64,000 bases of DNA from Rhynchopus sp. YZ270_cl-10 (Eukaryota; Euglenozoa; Diplonemea; Diplonemida; Diplonemidae). Positions within the stretch are counted from its first letter, which is position 1. The number at the start of each line of letters is the position of its first letter. Where the stretch lies: assembly GCA_964035575.1 (NCBI GenBank), contig OZ037915.1:372001-436000 (forward strand). The letters are read 5' to 3'. Of this stretch, positions 31,682 to 41,436 are shown piece by piece. Below the pieces are notes generated by a model. That model was not told where the DNA came from. It did no database searches and saw only the letters and a list, made by a program, of their open reading frames with translations. Position numbers and translations under genes: made by a program.

Positions 31682-34600
31682 TTAGTCGATCCAGGGACGG
31701 GCCTGCTTGACCTCAAGGTGTCCACGGGAGTTGTCGGTGGTGCGTGTGATCTTGAACTCAATGTCCATCGCAAAGCTGCTGCCACCGGACAGCTGGGTCT
31801 TGTAGTGCGCCTGGATCTTCTCCATGGCAACACGCAGCTCCTCAATCTCGTCGTCCTCAAGCACGTTCGTTGTCGGCACAGGCAGGCCGTACACAGTCTC
31901 GACGTTCGACCGGCGGATGTACTGGTTGATCCACTGGTACTCGATGGAGCCGTCCGGTGCGTTTCCAAGCACACGGGCCAGAAGGAACTCGTCTGGGACC
32001 GAGTTCACGGTCTCCCCACCCACCACAATGGGCTCCGGGTTCGTGACAGAGATCTCCCCGTACTGTGCGTTGACGTAGTGGCCGTCGCCCGCCTGGAAGA
32101 TGTTCTTCGTGACACCCACACCGTTGACCTGCTCGTCCCCGTAGCTCTCGTGCGCCAGCACACCCATGTAGGTCTTGAAGTGGTCGATGCGGTAGAAGTC
32201 ACGCTCCTCAAAGGCACGGAACGTCCACAGCCCCGCCCACACCTTCTTCGCCGACTCCGCAAGCACCCCCTCATCCGGGTCGTGTGTCGTCGACTCGTAC
32301 AGCCCGGCCCCGTTGAACCCCTCAAGGTCCTCGTTGTTTGTCGACGACCGCAGACGCACCGAGCGCAGCATCGTCCCGTCGGCCTCCTCCCAGAAGGTGT
32401 GCACGGCGTTCAGCTTCGCCACAATGTCTGCCGGCACCTCACCCTTCTTCACCTCCTTCCGGAAGTCCTTCAGCTTGCTGTCCCGCTCGGCCGCGTCGTC
32501 AATAAAGGTCGCCTCCTGCATGATGGCCGTAATCTGCTCGTAGAAGGTCTTCCCCGCCGCCACGTCGTCTCCGGGCGCAACACACAGACGCCGGAACTCG
32601 CCGTTCGGCACCTCGAGCATCGTGTCCGGGTCTGTGTCCGTCCCCTCGCAACGCTTCGCCTTCATGTACTCGTCGTACACCGTGAACGGAATGGCATACC
32701 CGTCCGGCACCTGCCCGGGCAGCAGAACCTTCGCCAGTTCCGCCACGTTCGCCGCCTTCGCCCCGTAACGCACCCAGTCCGCCATCCCAATCGCCGTCAG
32801 GCGTGCAGCCTCCGTCACCGTCATGTCGCTTTCCGGCGTCTGCGGCTCCGACGGCTGCACACTCGCCAGCCACGCCAGACGCTCCGCCTCCGTCGCCTCC
32901 TCAAGCGAGTACCCGTCCACAGTCACCGTGTACTTCACAATCTTCCCCACAAGGGCAACCACGTCCGGCGCAGTCGACGCCCCGCGCACGTACGCGTTCG
33001 GCATGTTGTTCTGCTTCGCCTTCAGGTTGATGTGCGACAGCGGCGTCTGCGGCTCGTCCGTGATGATCCCACCAACGTGCGACAGGTCGTTCGGGATGTG
33101 CTTGAACACCACCACGTCCTTGATCGAGAACGTCTCCGACCCGGTCTCAATCACACGCAGCGTCCCGAACCCAACCCCCAGGTTCAGCGGCGAGAACGTC
33201 ACCCCCGCGTACAGCGCCTCGCTCAGCACCACCGCCACCCCCGCAGCCTCAAACGCCGCCTTGTCCGCCTCGTACAGCGCCGTCTGCGACGCCGACGCAG
33301 GGAAGTGGTACAGCTTCCCCGCAGCCGCCGGGAACGCCGCCGCAATCACCCCGTACGCCTTGATCGTCAGTGCCGCCGCCACAGGGTCCGTCGGCCAGAA
33401 CTCCACCGTGTACAGCCCCGTCGTCCCTGTCGGCGACTCGTACGTGTCGTGCGCAATCATCGTCCCCGCAATGTTCTTCCGCTCGTCGAAGAAGTACGAG
33501 TCCGTGTTGAACTGCCCAAGCCCGGAGTTCCCGGTGTACAGCCCCAGCGCCCCGCTCACAAAGTCGTAGTGGTACTGGTGCAGCCCCGTGTTCATGAAGT
33601 ACAGGCTCGGGTTCGCTGTGTTGATGTCCATGATCACAAACTTCACCTCCAGCACCCCGAGTGCCCCGGGCACCGTGCTCCGTGCCGCCAGCCCCTCAAA
33701 ATCCGCACGTGTCGCCATCGTTGTCAGGTAGTCCACGTTCAGGTCCGAGCACGCCATGCGCACTGTGATCCCTTCCCGCGTCTGCGAGGTGTCCGAGGTG
33801 AATTGGATCAGTGCCCCGTCCTTCGAGGTCAGTGTGCTCGTGAACTTCGACTTCGACCCCGACTCCTTGAAGACCTGTGTCGGATTGTTTCCGGTCGTGC
33901 TCGAGAGCGTCACGTAGTCGTAGTTCGACTCCGTTTTGAACTCAGACCACACCAGGGTCTGGTACTGCTTCGAGCATGCTGCGTACCAGCACACGTTCTC
34001 GTTGTTTGCGTACTGCGCCTCAGTGTCGGCCGGGTACACCAGCGTCCCTGCGTCGTCTGCAGTGAGCACAATCTTCTGCGCGGCGTCGCACGCCGGGGGG
34101 AACGTGAAGTCCGCAGGCGGGGGTGTCGGTGGCGTCGGGGGAGTCGGCCCGGTCGCCCCGCACGTCCACGACACAGTGAACCCGGTCGCAGTCTCCAGGT
34201 CGTCCGAGAGGAAGTGCACCACCGCACCGTCCTTCCCCGACGTCACAGTGATGGGCGAAGGGATTGTGTTCCCCGAGTGCTGGCCCCTCTCCGTCGCAGG
34301 CACCCCGTTCACAACCTCGTACGTCGTCACATAGTCGTAGTCTGCCTCCGTGTCAAATTGCGGGAACGTCAGCGTCAGCTCGTCCGCACACGCAACGTAC
34401 CAGCACGGGTCCTGCTTCACCGGGTAGTTCTGTCCTGTTCCGGGGTGCTCAAACTGGCCCGACGCACCCGACAGCGACTGGCTCAGGCTTGCGTCACATG
34501 CCGCAGGGAACGGTGAAGGCGCAGACACGGACGAGCACGTCCACGACACAGTGAACCCGGTCGCAGTCACGTAGTTGTCCGAGTGGAAGTGCACCACCGC

Positions 34601-35305
34601 ACCGTCCTTCCCTGTCACAGTGATGGGCGAAGGGGTTGTGGTCCCTGCGTGCTGGCCCAGCTGTGTCGCGCTTGCCCCGCTCACAACGTCGTACGTCGTC
34701 ACAAAGTCGTAACCTGCCTCTGTGTTGAACTGCGAGAACGTCAGCGTCAGCTCGTCCGCACACGCAACATACCAGCACGGATCCTGCAGCACCAGGTAGT
34801 CCTGCCCTGTTCCGGGGTGCTCAAACTGGCCCGACGCACCGGACAGCGACTGGCGCATGTTTGCGTCACATGCCGAAGGGAACGGCGACGGTGCAGGCGC
34901 AGAGCACGTCCACGACACAGTGAACCCGGTCGCAGTCACGTAGTTGTCCGAGTGGAAGTGCACCACCGCACCGTCCTTCCCTGTCACAGTGATGGGCGAA
35001 GGGGTTGTGGTTCCTGCGTGCTGGCCCAGCTGCGTCGCGCTTGCCCCGTTCACAACGTCGTACGTCGTCACAAAGTCGTAACCTGCCTCTGTGTTGAACT
35101 GCGAGAACGTCAGCGTCAGCTCGTCCGCACACGCAACGTACCAGCACGGATCCTGCAGCACCAGGTAGTCCTGCCCTGTTCCGGGGTGCTCAAACTGGCC
35201 CGACGCACCCGACAGCGACTGGCGCATGTTTGCATCGCATGCCGAAGGGAACTGTGCCTCTGCAACAGCTGCAGCAAGGCCCACAAGAGCCACACTCCTC
35301 AACAT
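31682..35305 (-). CDS. Secreted four-CUB protein with PPDK/PEP-synthase-like C-terminus
   Basis: 1207 residues from MLRSVALVGLAAAVAEAQ, a clear signal peptide; an in-frame Met 35 codons upstream lacks one, so I chose this start. Four CUB-like domains follow (about 19-140, 141-260, 262-385 and 400-520), each with the C..W.AC, F..F.TE..YD and GF..SW.C pattern; the first two are nearly identical. From about 540 to 870 is a linker with GGIITDEPQTPLSHINLKAK, the swivelling phosphohistidine pattern (His in LSHINL). The rest is a PPDK_N/PEP-synthase ATP-grasp domain: SVRLRSSTNNEDLEGFNG, KVWAGLWTFRAFEERDFYRI, and a C-terminal ..MDIEFKI...LEVKQARPW. The domains imply ATP-dependent phosphotransfer outside the cell or in the secretory path; the substrate is unknown. 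The GC content is higher than in the spacers. Confidence 0.9.
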   Translation of the reverse strand: MLRSVALVGLAAAVAEAQFPSACDANMRQSLSGASGQFEHPGTGQDYLVLQDPCWYVACADELTLTFSQFNTEAGYDFVTTYDVVNGASATQLGQHAGTTTPSPITVTGKDGAVVHFHSDNYVTATGFTVSWTCSAPAPSPFPSACDANMRQSLSGASGQFEHPGTGQDYLVLQDPCWYVACADELTLTFSQFNTEAGYDFVTTYDVVSGASATQLGQHAGTTTPSPITVTGKDGAVVHFHSDNYVTATGFTVSWTCSSVSAPSPFPAACDASLSQSLSGASGQFEHPGTGQNYPVKQDPCWYVACADELTLTFPQFDTEADYDYVTTYEVVNGVPATERGQHSGNTIPSPITVTSGKDGAVVHFLSDDLETATGFTVSWTCGATGPTPPTPPTPPPADFTFPPACDAAQKIVLTADDAGTLVYPADTEAQYANNENVCWYAACSKQYQTLVWSEFKTESNYDYVTLSSTTGNNPTQVFKESGSKSKFTSTLTSKDGALIQFTSDTSQTREGITVRMACSDLNVDYLTTMATRADFEGLAARSTVPGALGVLEVKFVIMDINTANPSLYFMNTGLHQYHYDFVSGALGLYTGNSGLGQFNTDSYFFDERKNIAGTMIAHDTYESPTGTTGLYTVEFWPTDPVAAALTIKAYGVIAAAFPAAAGKLYHFPASASQTALYEADKAAFEAAGVAVVLSEALYAGVTFSPLNLGVGFGTLRVIETGSETFSIKDVVVFKHIPNDLSHVGGIITDEPQTPLSHINLKAKQNNMPNAYVRGASTAPDVVALVGKIVKYTVTVDGYSLEEATEAERLAWLASVQPSEPQTPESDMTVTEAARLTAIGMADWVRYGAKAANVAELAKVLLPGQVPDGYAIPFTVYDEYMKAKRCEGTDTDPDTMLEVPNGEFRRLCVAPGDDVAAGKTFYEQITAIMQEATFIDDAAERDSKLKDFRKEVKKGEVPADIVAKLNAVHTFWEEADGTMLRSVRLRSSTNNEDLEGFNGAGLYESTTHDPDEGVLAESAKKVWAGLWTFRAFEERDFYRIDHFKTYMGVLAHESYGDEQVNGVGVTKNIFQAGDGHYVNAQYGEISVTNPEPIVVGGETVNSVPDEFLLARVLGNAPDGSIEYQWINQYIRRSNVETVYGLPVPTTNVLEDDEIEELRVAMEKIQAHYKTQLSGGSSFAMDIEFKITRTTDNSRGHLEVKQARPWID

Positions 35306-35605
35306 TGTGATGTTTCTACTTACGGTTGATGTATTTGTAATAAGTCTGTGATTGTGTTGGGGTTTATGCGTTAGGAGAATGGACGTGGTGCAGGCTTCCA
35401 CCTGACACATGCGAGTGTCTCATCATGACATCGCCGGAGTACGGTACCAATTGGGGAAACAGAGAAAACGTTGCATCTTTATTGGTTTAAATCTTTTTTT
35501 GTTGTGTGTTCCCCCCCCTCCCTTCCCCCCCTTTATGGCATAGCATTTTTTCTCGACAGTTGCCCACAACGGTGGGAGCGGTCCAATTGTTTTTTTTTTT
35601 TTTTT

Positions 35606-35672
35606 GATAAAATTGTTGGAGTACTGTAGTTGCCTCGGTTGTGTTGCCACAGTTGTGCAAATCTCCACTGTC
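35606..35672 (+). repeat. TTGTTGGAGTAG short interspersed repeat, copy 2
   Basis: One base (GTACTG for GTAGTG) separates this copy from 4688-4757 over the whole unit. Confidence 0.88.
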
Positions 35673-36710
35673 AAATTTTTTTTTCTTCAAAATAATGTGA
35701 TGGGAGACAGTCCACTACAATTGGTGTTTTTTTTTCTCTAACTTTGTAATACCGAGAGGATGGGATTCGTGTTTACAACGTTTTCCCTCCCTCATAGCTT
35801 TTCACTCTGAGCGACGTCCGTATTATGAAATATGTAGTGTGTACCTGGAACCCGTTAATATACCCCCCCGTCCCTTCTTTGCAACAGAACACACCCCTCC
35901 CCCTCCTTCAATGAACGTGCATCGTCAACAGTAATACATCGTAATAGCGTGTGCTTTATCTTTGTTTTTTGTCAAAAAAAAAAAAAAAAAAAAAGACGTA
36001 AAAATTAAAAATGCTAAAATTTCACTGCGCAAGCCAGTCGAAGCCGGCCACCAGTATTCCCTGAGCAGTGCAATGCAAAGACCCACTGCCGGTGTCGACA
36101 CCCTTTATCAGGTCAGGTCACCAAAAAAAAAAAATGAAAAATAGAGAGAAAAAGTCCAGGTGCTCTGTCCCACTTTGAAGGGCGGTGTATTTGGAAGCTG
36201 CTAACGCCTCGACGGACGCAAGCCCTCACCAATAAAAAAAGGCTCCCCTTTTTTTCTTGTTGTGCCCCTGCTTTAATTCGCGATTTTGGGGTAACATTTT
36301 GTTTTTCAGACGCATTAGCAAACACGCGTCCTAACTCAGAGAGATGTGTGGCAGATGAGACCTCCATAATATCAATTATAAAAAAGAAAATCTTAACGTA
36401 CACGCTCTGATAATTCTAAAACGGGGGAGGGTAAAAAAAAGCGCGGTAAATTGGGGAAGAGGTTGAAAAGTTGGAACGCTTCCTCACCCCCCCAGATCAC
36501 ACCTCCATAAAAAGAAAAGAAAAGTTTATAAGATGAATCAACGGGGGGCAAGTTAGAAAAATCTCCTTTTTTTTGTCAGAAAGAGGTGATTTCAAATTAG
36601 TGTTGCCAGGGCATACAGTTATTCCTTTCGAATGGCTAGTAGGGTTCGAGAAGGGTGTTTTCGTTACCTTGACCCCCATAAGTGGGCAAGAAAGGGAGAA
36701 AAAAAAAAAA

Positions 36711-36760
36711 GAGAAGTTGAAAGTGCAAACGCCTCACCGTTCGGCGGACGCAAGCACTGT
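36711..36760 (+). repeat. Hairpin repeat, GAAAGTGC subfamily
   Basis: GAAGTTGAAAGTGCAAACGC, then CTCACCG..CGGCGGACGCAAGCACT. Other members with the same CACCG...CGG insert are 1888-1944, 48270-48330 and 61101-61150. Confidence 0.8.
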
Positions 36761-36858
36761 AAAACAAAAAAAACAAAAATATAAAAGGGATTGGTTGGGT
36801 ACTAGAGAAGTTAACCCACAGTAAATCATATTAGGCTGTTGGGAAGGCCCGTTTTTCC

Positions 36859-36885
36859 ATTTATTGTTACAAAGTAACAATAAAT
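36859..36885. repeat. Palindrome ATTTATTGTTAC with AAA loop
   Basis: ATTTATTGTTAC-AAA-GTAACAATAAAT, 12-bp perfect arms. Single copy in the window. Confidence 0.8.
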
Positions 36886-37095
36886 CACTTTTCCGGACCC
36901 TCCCCAAATTTCAATGAGTAAAAGACGTTCTCCCCCTTTTTTTATTCAAAAATCCCCCCCAAAACAAAAACGAAAAACAAAACAAAAAACACAAAAAAAA
37001 AAAGGTAGAATCTTCGCTGCGCAGATCTCTTGTAACAAAAAGAAAGTTGACTTGAAATCCAAAGCCCTCTCGTGACAGTGTAATAAAGTAGTGTG

Positions 37096-37245
37096 CGCAA
37101 TAAACCTCTCTCTAGGTACAGCGGAAAAGTGTCAACGTCCTTCCCTCAGCCCCAACCATACTCCGCAACACCACCCCAACAAGGCGAGAGAGATAGTGTA
37201 TGTAGAAGCGTCAACACATCAAAACAACCAAGAAAAGGGGGGATG
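37096..37245 (-). repeat. SINE-like repeat of ~155 bp, copy 4
   Basis: Reverse complement of the 16378 family: GTGTGCG..., AAGTGTCAACGTCCTTCCCT, CCATACTCCGCAACACCACC, and AACACATCAAAACAACCAAG in that order. Confidence 0.82.
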
Positions 37246-38021
37246 AGGGAACAGCAGAGATGATACTGTTCAAAATGAACGTAAGCTTCTCGGTGCTTTA
37301 GTCACCAAGGAAAACCTTTGTATGAATGCGTACTCTCGTACAACACGCATCTTAGTTTTGAAAAGGAAACGGCGGTGTTTTTTTTTTGCACACATCAGCG
37401 TACCTCCCGCTATTCCAACAAATTATCGTTATGATTTAAAAGAAGCATAAAAAAAGTAATGAATACCACGATGCCAGACATAAAAAAAGAAATCAAAATT
37501 ACAAAAAAAAATTTGTTTGTACAATTCCCTCAGAGGCATGTTGCGTCTAGTTGTCACATTAAAAAAAAAAGTTCTTTAAAGCGGTGGTTGCAGACAACAA
37601 CTACCCCTTTTTGGTAGAGACAAACCTACGGGAAATTTTAAAAAAAAAAAACAATTTCGCAAACCCTCCCCTCCCCCGTAATACCTAACAAATGAAACGA
37701 TCAAAAAAAACACACACACACAAAAGCAGAACAGTTGGCGAGATGACTTCTAAGCCTTTCACTTAGTCACCTTTGAAAAAAAAAAATCTTGTGTGTAAAA
37801 AAAAAGGTTGGAAGTGTATCTCTCCTGGTGTATACACTAATACAACCAAGTTTTCAAAACAAAAAAAAAAAATATCATTGATTCAACCTCAATATCACGA
37901 CAAACCAACTTTTTAAAAAAAGGGGCTAGTTTTAAAATGCTTTTTTAGTTTTTCTTACGAAAAATTCATCTTTTTTTTCTTCTTTTTTTTTTCCTTCAAT
38001 TTTTTCTTTTTTTTTTATTAT

Positions 38022-39659
38022 CTATTCATCAACAGACTCAGCATTGTCATCTGAATACGGACTCATCACTTCATCCATATCGATTTTGACCGGCCTATAG
38101 AATGGGAACCAGAAGCGCGGCTTGGGGCGACGACCTTCTTCGGTTCTGCGCTCGATTTTCAGATGGATGTACCGTTTGTACAGCGCGACGTAGTCTTCAT
38201 AACGACAGTCCGAGATGCCACATTCCAGCTGAGACGCAATAAGACGCCTGACGTTCTCTGAATACAAAAACTTATCCGCCTTCTCCGCCTCGTTCGGCAC
38301 ATACACCGGCAGCACCTTCACCTCCAACCTATTCACAAACTGGCACAGCCCTCTCCACAGCACCTCACCTACATCATTTCCCCCTGCCGCCTCTCCTGTC
38401 CAACACGGATTAAAGTGTTTAAACGGATATTTGAAGCAAACCGGCTGTACAGGCATTCCCGGCTCGAATGCTCCAGGTTTAAAGGTAAAGAGCGCTTTGG
38501 AATTATTGAGGGTACCTTCGGGGAAGATCATAAGGCGCTCTGCGTCGGGGTCTTTGCAGCGACGGACAATTTCTTCCATGGTTTTGCGTTTGGAATTTTT
38601 GTCTAAACGGTCGACGAGAACTGCATTGCATGCGCGGACCACCCCAGCAAACATCGGAACCGCTTCATTCTCCACAGCAGAGATAAACGACGGAAACGAC
38701 AGACCGAACATGATCAAAATTTCGACCACAGCGGTATGGTTCCCTACCATCAGCTTCGCCTCGCTCTTATCGCACACCTTCCCCTCCATGCCTACTCTAT
38801 AATACCCCCACGAAAACATCGTAGCATGAATACAAAAGGACCCCACCCACTGCATCCAAAACGCCTTCCAATACCGGTTAGGAATCATCACACTGATATT
38901 CACCGCCACCATCCCGATCATAACAAAAAAAATTATTTGGAATAAACGAAGCGCAGCAAGCCCCGAAACAGTGAAGACCACCATTTTTGCTTTTTCATAA
39001 AACCCTGTTAAAGGGGTGTCATAAAGAAGGCACGGAATTTTCCCGAGTTTTGGGGTAGCTTCGACCTTAGATTTGTCGACATCTTTGAATTTGAAGACGC
39101 GGAATCCGAGGAATCCGGTGATGTTTTCGTACATTCCTAGAACGCATTGGACGTAAAGGAGGAAGAAGAAGTACCACCACGCGGCAGAGCGGAATTTCTG
39201 CGAAAAGGAGGCCTCCGAATTGAGGATTCGCAGCTCTTCTGGGAGTTGAAGGTCTGGGAAGTTCTGTTCGACGGTTGTCCGGATTGTTTGTCTGAGGTTG
39301 CTGAAGGACGGCATCTGCAGACGGTTTTTCAGCGCCAAATCGAAGGACCTAAACGCAGCCCAAGAGTTAAGCGTCATCCCCTGAAACTCTTTGTACTCGA
39401 TCACCCCGTCTCCATTGGTATCCAGCTCGTTGAATAGTTCCTTCAAAGCCTCATCCATGTTCTCTTGAATCCCTACCTTCACCCCATCTGTCAACTCAGA
39501 TAACCTAGGCAAGTCTGACTTTCCAAGAACATCGTGCATGAAATTCAAGTAATCCTGCTGAACCGCCTCATTATAGCGTGAAGGCAGCAGATAGGTCCCG
39601 AGAATGTACATAAACAGCAGCGTCACCAACATCTTTGCGGTTGCACTGAGAAGCGACAT
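38022..39659 (-). CDS. Lysophospholipid acyltransferase with EF-hand
   Basis: 545 residues from MSLLSATAKMLV; the ORF opens 36 codons earlier with a Pro/Lys-rich stretch that I reject. A membrane helix lies at 8-25, an EF-hand with full ligand loop DTNGDGVIEYKE at 80-91, and further membrane segments at about 160-185, 225-260 and 268-288. The PlsC/LPLAT domain has NHTAVVE (307-313), i.e. H-x4-E rather than the usual H-x4-D, then FPEGTLNN (379-386) and GAFEPGMPVQPV (396-407). Plant LPEAT-type enzymes are known with H-x4-E and EF-hands, so this is probably an LPCAT/LPEAT-like enzyme that re-acylates lysophospholipids in the ER under Ca2+ influence. Here the EF-hand is N-terminal, not C-terminal. 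No intron. Confidence 0.88.
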   Translation of the reverse strand: MSLLSATAKMLVTLLFMYILGTYLLPSRYNEAVQQDYLNFMHDVLGKSDLPRLSELTDGVKVGIQENMDEALKELFNELDTNGDGVIEYKEFQGMTLNSWAAFRSFDLALKNRLQMPSFSNLRQTIRTTVEQNFPDLQLPEELRILNSEASFSQKFRSAAWWYFFFLLYVQCVLGMYENITGFLGFRVFKFKDVDKSKVEATPKLGKIPCLLYDTPLTGFYEKAKMVVFTVSGLAALRLFQIIFFVMIGMVAVNISVMIPNRYWKAFWMQWVGSFCIHATMFSWGYYRVGMEGKVCDKSEAKLMVGNHTAVVEILIMFGLSFPSFISAVENEAVPMFAGVVRACNAVLVDRLDKNSKRKTMEEIVRRCKDPDAERLMIFPEGTLNNSKALFTFKPGAFEPGMPVQPVCFKYPFKHFNPCWTGEAAGGNDVGEVLWRGLCQFVNRLEVKVLPVYVPNEAEKADKFLYSENVRRLIASQLECGISDCRYEDYVALYKRYIHLKIERRTEEGRRPKPRFWFPFYRPVKIDMDEVMSPYSDDNAESVDE

Positions 39660-39933
39660 GGTGGTTTTCTTTTTTTTCAGATTTTGGTTTTTATTCCCCA
39701 AAAAGGGGGATGGGGTGGGGGTGGGGAAAAGCTGTGGGGTGTTGATTGTCAGCGGAGGGAGAGTCATTTGAAGTAATCGATTGACGTGGTGAATACTGCG
39801 ATGACTTAGGACATCCCGCAGGAGATAAGCTGACGGTTGGGATCGGAGGAAGGCCAGCGTGCAGACGTTGCCTCAATCCGCACTGATGTGAGTGGGAGAT
39901 GACCGTACGCTGGGCATCTGATAAAATAAAAAG

Positions 39934-40003
39934 TAAAGTTGATAGTGCAAAACGCCTCTGGGACGCAGGGCACTAACACTCCGCGGGGTATCGAACCCCC
40001 GGG
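39934..40003 (+). repeat. Hairpin repeat, GATAGTGC family, with tRNA-like arm
   Basis: AAAGTTGATAGTGCAAAACG..GCACTAACACTCCGCGGGGTATCGAACCCCC. The second half on the minus strand reads GGGGGTTCGATACCCC, a near-perfect T-arm-like hairpin. Confidence 0.82.
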
Positions 40004-40214
40004 GTGCTGCGCTTGAGAGTGGTTGACAGGGGAAACTGTAAGCAGGTACACAGTCATTATCCCACAAATAAAGAGCAATGAATGCATACAAAGATAAAAA
40101 AAAAAAATACCCCCCTCTTTGTTAGTTGTCTGTACTGTATTATCCTTTTGTTCTTTTGTTTTTTTGTTTTTTGCTACAGGGCAGGGAAGAGGGAAGATCG
40201 TGAGGAGAAAAAAA

Positions 40215-40652
40215 CAAGTAATTGCTATCGGAAAAAAAACGGGGTGTGATGTGGAACTCCATCCTGTAGAAATAATCTACAACACGCCCAGCATTCTGCT
40301 CTTCTGCAGGTATGCTAACGCTCTTCGTACGCTACCAGACCCACTGGGACGCCAGCATCTGAAACGTTCAAGAAGGGGGGCTGTCCTCTTCGTCCAGCAC
40401 CATCTGCTCGATAGCGTTGTTGGAAGTCGGCTCGGCAGGCTCGGCGTGTTCCAGATCGTTTTTGTCCACAGGCTCCCCACATTGTCGTCGTCTTTGGAGC
40501 AGTGCGGAAGGAACGCAGAATGCACAGACTACAACACGTCGATCACACCAGGCGCATCAGCACCTCCAACAAATCGCGAGGATGCTACGGTGGTTTCGAA
40601 AATCGCGCGGAGTTTTCCACAGCACACCCCGTTTTTTCTTAGCAATTACTTG
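40215..40652. mobile_element. 438-bp inverted-repeat element
   Basis: CAAGTAATTGCTA..AAAAACGGGGTGTG-TGTGGAA at the left is matched in reverse at the right end, about 40-45 bp with a few mismatches. The interior has gene-like composition, and ORFs on both strands, none recognisable. No clear target-site duplication. Confidence 0.78.
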
Positions 40653-40752
40653 TTGTTATTGTTGTTTTCAACCACCTTCCTTCAACCCCTGTAGGATCAG
40701 TTCTAATTTTTTTCGCGAAAACATGAAATTACACATTTCAAGAGAACAAATT

Positions 40753-41276
40753 AAAAAGGGTCCTTATTTGCATTTTTGGGATCCGCCCGTGCAGTGGTGG
40801 GGTCAATCTCGAAAATTGGACAATTTTTTGACCACTTAAATTTTGAGAAATATGAGCCCGGTTGCTTATACGTGGGGCCCATTTTCGGCTAAAATTTTCC
40901 TCAAAATCTGGTTTTGTAAAATTGACCCTTTACTCCCCCCCCACATCGATTTCAATACTATACCTTACTTCACCTACGGTTGCCCTTACAGGGGGGGTGA
41001 AGGAAGGTAAGTTGAAAAAGGGTCCTTATTTGCATTTTTGGGATCCGCCCGTGCAGTGGTGGGGTCAATCTCGAAAATTGGACAATTTTTTGACCACTTA
41101 AATTTTGAGAAATATGAGCCCGGTTGCTTATACGTGGGGCCCATTTTCGGCTAAAATTTTCCTCAAAATCTGGTTTTGTAAAATTGACCCTTTACTCCCC
41201 CCCCACATCGATTTCAATACTATACCTTACTTCACCTACGGTTGCCCTTACAGGGGGGGTGAAGGAAGGTAAGTTG
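40753..41276 (+). repeat. Perfect 262-bp tandem duplication
   Basis: Units 40753-41014 and 41015-41276 read identically as far as I compared them, starting AAAAAGGGTCCTTATTTGC and ending GGAAGGTAAGTTG. Each contains the GGGATCCGCCCGTGCAGTGG module also seen inside 17625-18873 (from 17967) and, reversed, near 44397-44440. Confidence 0.9.
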
Positions 41277-41320
41277 AAAACACAGATAAATAAAAAGGGT
41301 GAACGTCAAAACACCTATAC

Positions 41321-41436
41321 GGGTTAGAGTCAGATTTGTACGCAAAATAGTCAGATCGTTATACCATTTCTATGCACGGTGTATTAGAAATTGGATAGCT
41401 CTGACTATTTTGAGTGCACAGATCTGACTATAACCC
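41321..41436. mobile_element. ~115-bp MITE (GGGTTAGAGTCAGAT ends)
   Basis: GGGTTAGAGTCAGATTTGTA..CAAAATAGTCAGA at left against TCTGACTATTTTG..ATCTGACTATAACCC at right. The arms cover most of the element. Confidence 0.8.

Larger units (their letters stand above)
35306..38021. other. Spacer with several short repeats
   Basis: No gene seen. It holds a TTGTTGGAGTAC repeat (35606-35672), a GAAGTTGAAAGTGC hairpin (36711-36760), a 12-bp-arm palindrome (36859-36885), a reverse SINE-like copy (37096-37245), and hairpins near 37262-37300, 37739-37775 and 37810-37857. Confidence 0.55.

Noticed and set aside
31481-34516. 1011-codon plus-strand ORF
   Set aside because: It lies opposite the CUB-PPDK gene, is Arg/His/Val-rich with no domain, and is explained by the high GC and codon bias of the real gene.
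40119-40694. 191-codon plus-strand ORF
   Set aside because: It overlaps the inverted-repeat element at 40215-40652, has no domain, and begins in low-complexity sequence.
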